NCBI RefSeq assembly: GCF_019226825.1
Contig: NZ_CP076643.1
Coordinates: 1,302,001-1,366,000 of the forward strand
Direction of reading: 5' to 3'
DNA length: 64,000 bases
Origin: Vibrio ostreae
GTDB lineage: Bacteria > Pseudomonadota > Gammaproteobacteria > Enterobacterales > Vibrionaceae
Notes under the pieces: generated by a model
Databases searched by the model: none
The model's input: only the letters and a program-made list of their open reading frames with translations
Told to the model about the DNA's origin: nothing
Program-made: the position numbers and the translations under genes
Shown here: positions 27,042 to 35,181 of the stretch, piece by piece
Layout of the letters: the number at the start of each line of letters is the position of its first letter
Numbering within the stretch: position 1 is the first letter of the stretch

Positions 27042-27734
27042 TCAGGCAAATTTTTGGCCGGTTTCCTGTTCAAACTCCGTTACCATCATCTCCCACGAGC
27101 TGTGGATATTATCAGCGAGGTTAAACAGCCCGCTGCGGCCAATTACGTAGATGTCTGGTTTGGCATCGTGAATCACTTTCCAGTGCTTCTTATTGGTCGA
27201 CCCATCCATTTCAATCCGATACTGGTAACCATGCTCTTCACGCAGTTGTCGCAGTTCGGTAATTTTATCCAGCATATTGACCAGGAAGCGCTGACCGGCA
27301 AAGCCAGGATCGACCGTCATTACCGTTACTTTGTCCAGCAGATCGATGTATGGCAGGATCTCGCTCACCGGCGTTTCCGGGTTCAATACGATACCCGCTT
27401 TCAGTCCCGCATCATGGATTTGGTCAATCAGCCTGAAAGCGATGCCATTGACACGTTCTGCCGGCATACAAATGACCTCACATCGAATATCAATCAGTTG
27501 CTGCACCCAGAATGACGGATCCGTCACCATCAAATGGGCTGACATTTCTTTGTTGGTCAGCTTGCGGGTTTGTTCAATAAACCACGGCGATAAGCTCAGA
27601 TTAGGCACAAAATGGCCATCCATAATATCAATATGGAATGAATCGACATGGTCGTTTAAAAAAGTAATCTGCTCTTTGAACTGATCCAGGTCCATCGTCA
27701 TTAACGATGGCGAAATATTAATATGTTCACTCAT
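27042..27734 (-). CDS. alsE: D-allulose-6-phosphate 3-epimerase (AlsE-like)
   Basis: A 230-residue TIM-barrel of the ribulose-phosphate 3-epimerase family. It matches E. coli AlsE better than Rpe: INISPSLMTMDLDQFKEQI, FHIDIMDGHFVPNLSLSP (metal ligands His34 and Asp36), NPETPVSEILPYID and VTVMTVDPGFAGQ. AlsE converts D-allulose 6-phosphate to fructose 6-phosphate. It is the last gene of a minus-strand unit after PRD regulator, IIA, IIB and IIC, which would deliver the phosphorylated substrate. Substrate identity is inferred from AlsE similarity; other ketohexose-phosphates are possible. Confidence 0.85.
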   Translation of the reverse strand: MSEHINISPSLMTMDLDQFKEQITFLNDHVDSFHIDIMDGHFVPNLSLSPWFIEQTRKLTNKEMSAHLMVTDPSFWVQQLIDIRCEVICMPAERVNGIAFRLIDQIHDAGLKAGIVLNPETPVSEILPYIDLLDKVTVMTVDPGFAGQRFLVNMLDKITELRQLREEHGYQYRIEMDGSTNKKHWKVIHDAKPDIYVIGRSGLFNLADNIHSSWEMMVTEFEQETGQKFA

Positions 27735-27852
27735 GGTTATATAATCCGTTCGTTAGAGAAAAGATAATCTATTTTTTCAGGGTGCAGAGACCCATCAGCC
27801 AAAACTTTAATTAAGGCTGTTAAATTAACTGGATTGGAAATTTAAAATATAT

Positions 27853-28959
27853 TTAGCTGATTTTTATATCGTCTAGGTCGATATCTTCCTCTTCATCATC
27901 ATTATTTATAACAACATCACGAGGAACATCTTTCTTGATTACCGCATAAACCGTGGCGGTAACAAGTATATTGACGACCAGAGCCATAATACCGGCCATT
28001 GGATTAGACATAGTCGGAATCATAAAAATGCCGCCGAAAGGTACTGTTGCGTCCGCACCGTAAACCATCGTCACTGCACCACCACAAGCGCCGCCGATGG
28101 CCGCCGCAGAGATACCGCGTACAATATCATTCATCACGATCGGTATAGACCCTTCAACAATGTTCACCACCCCCATAGGAACAGCCGATTTTAAAGTTTC
28201 GATTTCTTCATTGTTATAAATGTTCTTGCGCAGAAGTTTACTAATGAAGTATGCCAGTCCGAAGCCGATAGGTGTGGCCGTATTGACTAACTGCAGTGCA
28301 GTAATCGGCTCGTTGATGCCCTGCGCCTGAAGCGTCAGTACAAAGGCAAAACAGGTTTTATTGATCGGTCCGCCGAAATCCAGGATACACAGAGCACCAA
28401 TCACTGCGCCCAATACCAGATTGGATGATGTCCCCATGCTTCTCAGGAAACCGGTCAGAGTATCGGTGAAGATGCCAATTGGAGTCCCGACGATATAGAC
28501 CATAATTAAGCCACTGATCACCGAGGCAAAAAACGGCACAATCAGTGTCGGCATTAATCCTCTGGCCCAGCTCGGCACTTTGACATTTTTAATGATACCC
28601 AGCGCGATATAACCGGCAATATAACCACCCAGAATCCCGCCAATAAAACCAGCAGAAATGGTGTTTGCCGCTAGGCCGACCACAAAACCTGGTGCGATGC
28701 CGGGTTTACCCGCAATCGAGCCGGCAATACCACAGGCAATCACAACGGGTAACAGTCCGAGCGCTTTGGCCCCCATGGTCGCCATTGACGTCCACAAGTC
28801 AAACTCACCCAGTACCAAGGCGTCCTGAGGCTTGCCTCCCATCGCCATGCCGATGGCAATAATAAAGCCGGCACCACAGACAATCGGAATCAAAAACGAG
28901 ATAGCGGTCAGCAGATGACCTTTAGGGTTAGCTGCTCTCCAGATGTCCTTTATACTCAT
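27853..28959 (-). CDS. PTS fructose-type permease, IIC component
   Basis: A 368-residue polytopic membrane protein (about nine or ten hydrophobic segments) of the fructose-specific IIC family: LLTAISFLIPIVCGAGFIIAIGMAMGG near the N-terminus, PGIAPGFVVGLAANTISAGFIGGILGGYIAGY, and DFGGPINKTCFAF, which is the typical IIC-fru substrate region. A cytoplasmic acidic tail (NNDDEEEDIDLDDIKIS) ends the protein. IIA and IIB are separate genes just upstream. It moves and phosphorylates a hexose together with them. Confidence 0.9.
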   Translation of the reverse strand: MSIKDIWRAANPKGHLLTAISFLIPIVCGAGFIIAIGMAMGGKPQDALVLGEFDLWTSMATMGAKALGLLPVVIACGIAGSIAGKPGIAPGFVVGLAANTISAGFIGGILGGYIAGYIALGIIKNVKVPSWARGLMPTLIVPFFASVISGLIMVYIVGTPIGIFTDTLTGFLRSMGTSSNLVLGAVIGALCILDFGGPINKTCFAFVLTLQAQGINEPITALQLVNTATPIGFGLAYFISKLLRKNIYNNEEIETLKSAVPMGVVNIVEGSIPIVMNDIVRGISAAAIGGACGGAVTMVYGADATVPFGGIFMIPTMSNPMAGIMALVVNILVTATVYAVIKKDVPRDVVINNDDEEEDIDLDDIKIS

Positions 28960-29002
28960 AGATAAAACCCTCTGTTTGTTATTGTAATTCGTCTGGCTGA
29001 AA

Positions 29003-29314
29003 TTACTCCGTCACTAACTGCTGGAGTTTTTCGATAAGCTTGTTAGGCGATTTAATAGCGACTTCTGTGGACACTTTAACGACTTTTTTTCCGGCAAATC
29101 GTTCTTCACCGGTGACATTAACATCGGCGGCTAACAGCACAATATCCGCTTGGGCAATATCTTCATCGGTCAATTTATTTTCGATACCGATCGTCCCCTG
29201 AGTTTCAATTTTTACGTTATTTCCCGCTTTTTTAGCGGCTAATTCAATTTTCTTTTGCGCAATATACGTGTGAGCAATACCGACAGTGCATGCGGTAATT
29301 CCTACAATATTCAT
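29003..29314 (-). CDS. PTS fructose-type IIB component
   Basis: A 103-residue fructose-class IIB: MNIVGITACTVGIAHTYIAQ carries the phosphoacceptor Cys9 in the CTVGIAHT motif, then KIETQGTIGIENKLT and LLAADVNVTGEERF. The start at 29314 is chosen because GAGG lies six bases upstream; earlier in-frame ATGs at 29317 and 29329 are less well placed. It transfers phosphate from IIA to the sugar bound by IIC. Confidence 0.92.
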   Translation of the reverse strand: MNIVGITACTVGIAHTYIAQKKIELAAKKAGNNVKIETQGTIGIENKLTDEDIAQADIVLLAADVNVTGEERFAGKKVVKVSTEVAIKSPNKLIEKLQQLVTE

Positions 29315-29381
29315 CATTAACCTCGACAAGTTTATTTTTGGTTTAAACTACTAACGGATAGTTGAAAATAAATGAAAACCG

Positions 29382-29846
29382 TTATTCCGTTACCGTTTCC
29401 GGATTAAACAGCTCAACGATTTTTTGCGGATCTTGTTCTTGCAGCAACTGCTCGATGATCTCTTCATCTGCCAATGCGCTTGAAACTTGCGATAACAGAC
29501 GAATATGCGTGGTATTCTGGTCAACCATGCGAACAGCAAACAAGATAATGCAGCGAATGTCACTGCCATCCATGGTTTCCCAAGGGATGTCGTTCTGGGT
29601 GCGGCCAATCGCCAACGTAGTCTGGCGTACCGCCTCAGATTTACCATGTGGAATCGCAATGTGGTTTTCAAAACCAGTTGAGCCTTGTTCCTCACGCAGC
29701 CATACATCGCGGACAAAATGCTCTTTATCAATCACAGCCCCATCGTCAACCAATAAATCGGTCAGTTCTTCAATCGCTTCTTTTTTAGTTGTAGCCACCA
29801 TGTTTAATTTGATGTGCTTTACGCTGAGTACTTTTGAAATGTCCAT
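29382..29846 (-). CDS. PTS fructose/mannitol-type IIA component
   Basis: A 154-residue IIA of the fructose-mannitol class with phosphorylatable His67 in NHIAIPHGKSEAV, preceded by EEQGSTGFENHIAIPHG. It accepts phosphate from HPr and passes it to the IIB encoded next. It lies 23 bases after the PRD regulator, so it is co-transcribed. Confidence 0.93.
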   Translation of the reverse strand: MDISKVLSVKHIKLNMVATTKKEAIEELTDLLVDDGAVIDKEHFVRDVWLREEQGSTGFENHIAIPHGKSEAVRQTTLAIGRTQNDIPWETMDGSDIRCIILFAVRMVDQNTTHIRLLSQVSSALADEEIIEQLLQEQDPQKIVELFNPETVTE

Positions 29847-29869
29847 AAATCACCTTCGATATCCTGGGA

Positions 29870-31435
29870 TTAAGATTGAGTAACGTTGTATACATCGCTT
29901 GCGAGATGTAGCTTTTCTGTTATGAGTTTTTCTGTAATTCGCTGCAGATCTGCATCGTTGAGAAACGCGGTGACATACACCACCGGAGTGTCAATTTCTG
30001 CCACATGAACCGTTGAGATAATCAGATCAGGCGCGAGTTTCTGATTGACGCTTTGTAAGTGGCTCGATGGCACCGTCGCCACGATTTCCCAATCGGGAAA
30101 TGCCCGTACAATGCGGCTTTTGAGCAGGTGTGACGTCCCTACCCCGGTTGAACACACCAGTAATACGCGCTTGTGCGTGATCTGGCGTTCAATGGCAGCC
30201 TGAAAATGGACCGCCAGATAACCGACTTCATCATCAGAAACGGCCGCTGATATATCAGTGGTAAACACATCATTCACCGCAATACGAGTCAAATGATAGA
30301 CATCCGCCAGCTCATTTTTAATTTCATCTAGCAGTGGATTACGAATAATAATTTGATAATGAAGACGGTTTATCAGCGGACGTATATGCACTTCCATGCC
30401 ATCCAATAACTGTTTATCTGCAGCCAGATCAATATTAATCAGCTGCGAGAATCGTGTGACCAGTTGTAGGGAAATATCCCGTGCCTGATAACTGCATAAT
30501 TCAGTATGCAATACACTGTTGTTTTGATTTTCAGACACCAATATTCCTGATGAAATAATGTACTGGTAAATAAACCACACCTCATTTTCCGGTAAAGATA
30601 AATCGATGTGCTGCTCGATTTTATCCACCATTTTACCCGCCACCCTGAATGCTGAATCCTTAGGATGCTGGCGCGCTTCATAGCATGGATTTCCCAGCAA
30701 ATTCCCCTTGATACGCCGGTGCATCATGATCAATATATGGGTGAAAATATTGATGTAGTAAGGTTCACCTAACGGATAGGCAAGATCTTCTTCCATGTCC
30801 TGTAGCAGAGCCTGAACAAACCCCACCTCGCCTTCGCCAAAATAGTGAACCAAGGCTTTATAGCTGCCCGGGTCAAGTCTTGAATGGTTCACCAAACCGG
30901 GATCCTGATGGTTGATTAGCCCGTTAATCAATGCCGCCATGGCCTGACGCACACTGTTCTCATCACCTTGAATTCGAGTGCCGCTTTGGCTGCGAATCAG
31001 TTCAAGCCCAAGTGGTGTGATCCAGTCTTCGATAACCTTTAAATCATTGACGATTGACGCATTGCTGATGTGGTGGCGCTCGGAAAGCTTGTTAATTGAC
31101 GTTTCTTTAGGGGTTTCACTCAATAACCATGAGGCAATTTTTATCCGCCGCGCATGGCCCAGAACACCGTCGGAATCTTCATTGTCATCACTCAGTTGCA
31201 ACTCCAGTTGCAACAGGTCGGCGGTACTCTCAGCCACCAGCAAAACACCAGCACCTACTTTTTTATCGATTTGCACGTTCAAATCAGCCAGGTAGGCCGT
31301 AATAATATTCAGGTCACGCTGGATAGTTTTTGTCGACACACCAAGTTGTTCTGCCAGATTGAATAAAGTGACGTATTCCCGATGTTGTAGCAGGAATCGT
31401 AATAATCGATGTTGTCGAGAGGTAATCATTTTCAT
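29870..31435 (-). CDS. PRD-domain transcriptional regulator (MtlR/LicR-like)
   Basis: A 521-residue PTS-controlled activator. Domains in order: helix-turn-helix 1 (residues 5-60, FNLAEQLGVSTKTIQRDLNII), a second Mga-like HTH (about 90-150), PRD1 (about 180-290, with MMHRRIKGN), PRD2 (about 300-400, with VGYLAVHFQAAIERQ) and a IIB-like domain with VCSTGVGTSH near residue 428. The C-terminal IIA domain common in MtlR/LicR proteins is absent; the separate IIA gene next door probably plays that role. It is expected to activate its own operon when the sugar is being transported. Confidence 0.9.
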   Translation of the reverse strand: MKMITSRQHRLLRFLLQHREYVTLFNLAEQLGVSTKTIQRDLNIITAYLADLNVQIDKKVGAGVLLVAESTADLLQLELQLSDDNEDSDGVLGHARRIKIASWLLSETPKETSINKLSERHHISNASIVNDLKVIEDWITPLGLELIRSQSGTRIQGDENSVRQAMAALINGLINHQDPGLVNHSRLDPGSYKALVHYFGEGEVGFVQALLQDMEEDLAYPLGEPYYINIFTHILIMMHRRIKGNLLGNPCYEARQHPKDSAFRVAGKMVDKIEQHIDLSLPENEVWFIYQYIISSGILVSENQNNSVLHTELCSYQARDISLQLVTRFSQLINIDLAADKQLLDGMEVHIRPLINRLHYQIIIRNPLLDEIKNELADVYHLTRIAVNDVFTTDISAAVSDDEVGYLAVHFQAAIERQITHKRVLLVCSTGVGTSHLLKSRIVRAFPDWEIVATVPSSHLQSVNQKLAPDLIISTVHVAEIDTPVVYVTAFLNDADLQRITEKLITEKLHLASDVYNVTQS

Positions 31436-32035
31436 TTTTTACCTTGAGTTACAGATCAAATTAGTAAGTGTGACTATTTTTAGTATTTATTTTTATCTGA
31501 GTGTTTATGCATCCTATGATGTTCAATCTAATGAGAATGTTCTAACACCACAATACTAAATAGTGTCCATAAGACGGGACAAAGGACAAACACGCAAGCA
31601 TTGAATCAAGATAACGAATGAGGCGGAAGAAAAAGTATAAAGAGGAGGGAAACTGGCTTAAGAAGCACGTATTTTAAGACAATTCTATTTAACAAGATAA
31701 ATAGATCACAAATTTAAAAGTTTATTAACTGAGCCATTTAAAACAGATCAGAGGGAAATAGCGGTTATCAACCTGAGCCAGCCCCAGATCGCGGGCAAAC
31801 TGCTCCGCCCCATCACCGCGCCTTTAACCGCGTTAAACCAGATGCAATCTTCTAACCGGTTAACCGCCGCCTGAACGACATCAAGCGCATCCTTACATCA
31901 AAGAGTTTTTTGATACCGCAAAATTGATTTCGCACCTTGATACACTCTCAGCACTCAATGAAATAATCCCGACACTTTACTGCAATAGACTCTCATTAAT
32001 TTATTCGTTTACTTTCCAGAAAAACCGAGAACCCT
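31436..32035. other. 600-base interval with PTS promoter region and gene remnant
   Basis: The right half holds the remnant of an isoaspartyl peptidase gene (31741-31895, listed separately). The left half (31436-31740) is AT-rich and must include the promoter of the minus-strand PTS operon; I found no convincing -35/-10 pair or CRP site by eye. The promoter of the exported ParB-like gene lies in the last 100 bases. Confidence 0.55.
31741..31895 (-). pseudogene. Remnant of isoaspartyl peptidase/L-asparaginase gene
   Basis: On the minus strand, codons from 31895 read KDALDVVQAAVNRLEDC and then IWFNAVKGAVM, like the N-terminal part of plant-type asparaginases (DALDVV.AV..LE....FNAG.GAV). Then, in the next frame from 31812, GAEQFARDLGLAQVDNRYF matches a segment some 80 residues further on in the same family (EGAE.FAR..GLE.VD..YF). 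So the gene has lost its start, an internal piece and its catalytic C-terminal half. It is non-functional. Confidence 0.75.
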
Positions 32036-33007
32036 ATGAATCACAAAGTCATTGTTACCGCCCTTGGTGCCTTGAGCCTGTTCATCCTGCCGGCACACGC
32101 CAGCAATGTAAGCGAAGGCAATGTAAGCGAAGGCGATGTCATCAGCGTCACTTTACACCAATTGAAACCCACGCAACCTTCCGTCGGGTACGATCAAATC
32201 ATGTATAAACTTGGCCGCTACCAGTTTGACCGGGAGAAAATGTTTGATGAGATCTGTGAAGCCAATGGTCAGAAAGGGGTAAAAAGCATTCAAGACAATG
32301 CCCAACCGAATGTACCTGCCACGTTCAAGTGCGAGTCAGAAGTCGGAACCCGTAAAAAAGACATGAAGACCATAGTGATTGCCCCAAATGGCGAATACTT
32401 TTTAACGGACGGCCACCACACCTTCAACGTCTTTTACCAGATGCCTCAGGGCGGCCCTGATTTCAATATCCATGTCACGGTAGATAAAGATTACCGTGAT
32501 TTAAAAAACATGGATGAGTTCTGGAAGGCGATGGTAAAGGATGGCAACACCTGGCTATTTGACCAAAACGATCAGGCCATCACTTATCAGCAGCTCCCTA
32601 CATCCCTTGGACTGAGTAACTTTGCCAATGATCCGTATCGTTCACTGATGTACTTTACCCGGGATATCAGCTGGGATAAGCCACCGCAACCTGTGCCATT
32701 TTTGGAGTTTTACTGGTCTAAACAACTACGCAAAGAGGTCAATACCGCCGCCTTCGATTTAAACTCAACGGACGGTTACGCCAAAGCAGTCACCCGTGTG
32801 AGCGAACAGATACTGACGATGAAAAGCAGCAATGTGGGTGGATCTAACCGCAGCGTGAAAGAGATGGGACAGTTTGACCAGTTCAGCCAAAAAGGCTTCG
32901 ATAAACTGTTCAAAAAAGGCGGCAAAATCGACTACATGCTGCGCTATAAAAACGCTTTAGGCTCAAATACCCACAGCAAAGAGTTAGCGGAAACCGCGGC
33001 CCATTAG
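32036..33007 (+). CDS. Exported ParB/sulfiredoxin-fold protein (ParBc_2-like)
   Basis: A 323-residue protein with a signal peptide (MNHKVIVTALGALSLFILPAHA). The mature part resembles the putative ParB-like nuclease family (ParBc_2): LHQLKPTQPSVGYDQIMYKLGRY, then TIVIAPNGEYFLTDGHHTFNVFY with the DGHH signature of the ParB/Srx fold near residue 125. In cytosolic relatives this fold hydrolyses nucleotides or cleaves DNA; here the export signal suggests a periplasmic or secreted function. Codons 23-33 carry a 15-bp tandem duplication (NVSEG NVSEG). It is a single gene; no immunity-like partner is next to it. Confidence 0.72.
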   Translation: MNHKVIVTALGALSLFILPAHASNVSEGNVSEGDVISVTLHQLKPTQPSVGYDQIMYKLGRYQFDREKMFDEICEANGQKGVKSIQDNAQPNVPATFKCESEVGTRKKDMKTIVIAPNGEYFLTDGHHTFNVFYQMPQGGPDFNIHVTVDKDYRDLKNMDEFWKAMVKDGNTWLFDQNDQAITYQQLPTSLGLSNFANDPYRSLMYFTRDISWDKPPQPVPFLEFYWSKQLRKEVNTAAFDLNSTDGYAKAVTRVSEQILTMKSSNVGGSNRSVKEMGQFDQFSQKGFDKLFKKGGKIDYMLRYKNALGSNTHSKELAETAAH

Positions 33008-33264
33008 GCTGTAAACGGGCCTGGCTTATAGGCTTGGTTCACTCCCCCCTCAATACCAACCTATGTCTTGGTATTGAGGGGGAACAGCAGAAAAGGCGCA
33101 CGATGGCAGGTGTTGTGGGTGAACGCTGGGTTAAAGCAGCACATACCATTCAGCTGAGCTGAGATAAATGGTAAAACCGGAGCGGCGATGCGATACAAAT
33201 TCAATCTCCCCGCTCGGCTGAACCCAGAATCACCGCATAATATAAACACTATCCTCGGCAAATC

Positions 33265-33280
33265 AGGCAAACGTTTGCTT
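33265..33280. promoter_or_regulatory. PurR operator of purC
   Basis: AGGCAAACGTTTGCTT fits the PurR consensus ANGCAAACGNTTNCNT at every fixed position and has the GCAAACGTTTGC core. It lies 120 bases upstream of purC. Confidence 0.88.
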
Positions 33281-33305
33281 TTTCTCTGGCGACAGAAAAT
33301 AGTTC

Positions 33306-33314
33306 TGGTATGAT
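33306..33314 (+). promoter_or_regulatory. Extended -10 element of purC
   Basis: TGGTATGAT is an extended -10 (TGN before TATGAT). The -35 at the right distance (CTGGCG) is poor, as tolerated by extended -10 promoters. Confidence 0.5.
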
Positions 33315-33399
33315 GCGCTCAGTATTCGATATCTCATCCCGTTTTTACGCTACGGATATCTTCTCTCAACGACGTTTGAAACAAGATAGGAATGTCTAA

Positions 33400-34503
33400 A
33401 TGAGCCTTGCTGACCAAGTTCTTGCCGTCAATGACGACCTCCCGATCCGCACCAACCAGCCGGTACACAGTGGTAAAGTCCGCTCTGTTTACTGGTTAAC
33501 CGAACAAGACAGCCGTCGCCTGATCAAAGAGAAAGGCTACAACGTGGCTGAAGATGCGCCGCTGGCGATCATGGTCATCAGTGATCGTATCTCAGCGTTT
33601 GACTGTATCTGGCATGCCGAAGGTGGTGTGCAGGGCGTTCCGGGCAAAGGCGCGGCGCTGAACGCAATCTCTAATCACTGGTTTAAACTGTTTAAAGACA
33701 ACGGCCTGGCTGACAGCCACATTCTTGATATTCCTCATCCGTTTGTCTGGATCGTACAAAAAGCCAAACCTATCAAGATTGAAGCGATTTGCCGTCAGTA
33801 CATCACAGGTTCCATGTGGCGTGCTTATTCCAAGGGCGAACGTGAGTTCTGTGGTATTGAACTGCCGGAAGGTCTGGAAAAAGATAAAGCACTGCCAGAA
33901 CTGCTGATGACTCCGTCGACCAAAGGCATTCTGAAAGGCATTCCGGGCGTGCCGGAAGCGGACGATGTCAACATCACCCGTAAGAACATTGAAGACAACT
34001 TTGCGGCATTCAACTTCAGCAAAGCGTCAGACATCGCGCTGTACGAAAAACTGCTGAAAGAAGGTTTCGGCGTGATCAGCAATGCGCTGCAGGCGATCGA
34101 CCAGATTTTTGTCGATACCAAATTTGAATTTGGTTACGTCAACGATGCCAACGGCGTTGAAAAACTGATCTACATGGACGAAGTGGGCACGCCTGATTCA
34201 TCACGTATCTGGGATGCGAAAGAGTATCAGGCCGGTAACATCGTCGAAAACTCGAAAGAAGGTTTCCGTCAGTTCCTGCTCAACTATTTCCCGGATCCGG
34301 ATATCCTGCTGAACAAAGAGCGTATGCCGGAGCGAGAAGCACTGGCGCGTGATAACGCTCTGCCGCTGGAAGCACTGATGGATATCTCACGCACCTACCT
34401 TGGTATTGCCGAGAAGATTGTCGGTCATAAGATTGAGCTGAGCAGCAATCCGAAACAGGAAATCATCGACGTACTGAACAAAGAGTACGGCCTTATCGAC
34501 TGA
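33400..34503 (+). CDS. purC: Phosphoribosylaminoimidazole-succinocarboxamide synthase PurC
   Basis: SAICAR synthetase joins aspartate to CAIR with ATP in purine biosynthesis. The 367-residue form is the longer Vibrio-type PurC rather than the 237-residue E. coli type: [69 protein letters not shown] and [10 protein letters not shown] with [14 protein letters not shown] are conserved. A PurR box and extended -10 stand upstream, and a strong terminator follows. Confidence 0.96.
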   Translation: MSLADQVLAVNDDLPIRTNQPVHSGKVRSVYWLTEQDSRRLIKEKGYNVAEDAPLAIMVISDRISAFDCIWHAEGGVQGVPGKGAALNAISNHWFKLFKDNGLADSHILDIPHPFVWIVQKAKPIKIEAICRQYITGSMWRAYSKGEREFCGIELPEGLEKDKALPELLMTPSTKGILKGIPGVPEADDVNITRKNIEDNFAAFNFSKASDIALYEKLLKEGFGVISNALQAIDQIFVDTKFEFGYVNDANGVEKLIYMDEVGTPDSSRIWDAKEYQAGNIVENSKEGFRQFLLNYFPDPDILLNKERMPEREALARDNALPLEALMDISRTYLGIAEKIVGHKIELSSNPKQEIIDVLNKEYGLID

Positions 34504-34530
34504 GTGCTGAGCAGCGTCAGGTGAAAGATA

Positions 34531-34563
34531 AAAAACGGGGCCGATCATCGGCCCCGTTTTGTT
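34531..34563. terminator. Rho-independent terminator after purC
   Basis: AAAACGGGGCCGAT and ATCGGCCCCGTTTT form a 14-bp palindrome with a single-base loop; it also serves the convergent minus-strand gene. Confidence 0.9.
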
Positions 34564-34596
34564 TTACCCGTTGGCACTGAAAGCCTTCATCGTCAC

Positions 34597-34974
34597 TTAA
34601 AGCGTAATAATGAACTCTTCCGGTGCGGTGGCTTTGATTTCAGCCTCGCCGCGCGCCTGGATGGCATTAATCTGCTCCGGTTCGAGCGAATAAGGCATCA
34701 CTAATTTCAGTTCCTGAATCCCTTCCAGCTTGGCCAGTTTGACCAGAGTGACCAGATTGGATTCATCACTGCGACGGCTCGATAAGCGCTGCAGTGCCAT
34801 TTCCCATAATCGCTCTTCATGGCTTTTGCCATCTCTGACCGTATCGTGCCATACGGTTCCGAATACAGGGGCGAATGAAACCAGGGCATCGGAAAACGTC
34901 CATTTTTTCGTGCAGGATGTGCCCAGGAAACTGGTGTAATCAAACACGACAGAGATTCGATTTGTGTTCGCCAT
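34597..34974 (-). CDS. Conserved hypothetical protein
   Basis: A 125-residue soluble protein that I do not recognise. It has no signal peptide, membrane segment or cysteine motif. The N-terminal half is aromatic-rich (VVFDYTSFLGTSCTKKWTFSDALVSFAPVFGTVWHD) and the rest forms predicted helices plus a short strand at LKLVMPYSL. The gene is convergent with purC, with a ribosome binding site (GGAGGACAG) before the ATG, so it is probably real. Confidence 0.65.
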   Translation of the reverse strand: MANTNRISVVFDYTSFLGTSCTKKWTFSDALVSFAPVFGTVWHDTVRDGKSHEERLWEMALQRLSSRRSDESNLVTLVKLAKLEGIQELKLVMPYSLEPEQINAIQARGEAEIKATAPEEFIITL

Positions 34975-35181
34975 TCTGTCCTCCGGCAGCTTTGGTTTCT
35001 CTTAACATCATCATATGCCGGATTTCTTATATAGCAATGCGATATATAAAAACGTTCTTTTATGCATCGTCTTCAACACTTAGTGCTATATAAAAATCAA
35101 AATGGTAACAATATTTGATCAAAGACAATAAACTCTCACTCCGCTTGGTTAATATTTCAGGCCGCTAACAAAATGGGGCGC

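Larger units (their letters stand above)
33008..33399. other. Interval before purC with hairpin and PurR box
   Basis: A perfect 15-bp hairpin (CCCCCTCAATACCAA at 33045-33059 facing 33068-33082, 8-base loop) lies 38 bases past the ParB-like gene, without a T run. A PurR box and a probable promoter precede purC. The minus-strand frame 33061-33270 has no support. Confidence 0.6.

Noticed and set aside
33061..33270. 69-codon minus-strand frame before purC
   Set aside because: It spans the hairpin and the PurR box region and has no ribosome binding site.
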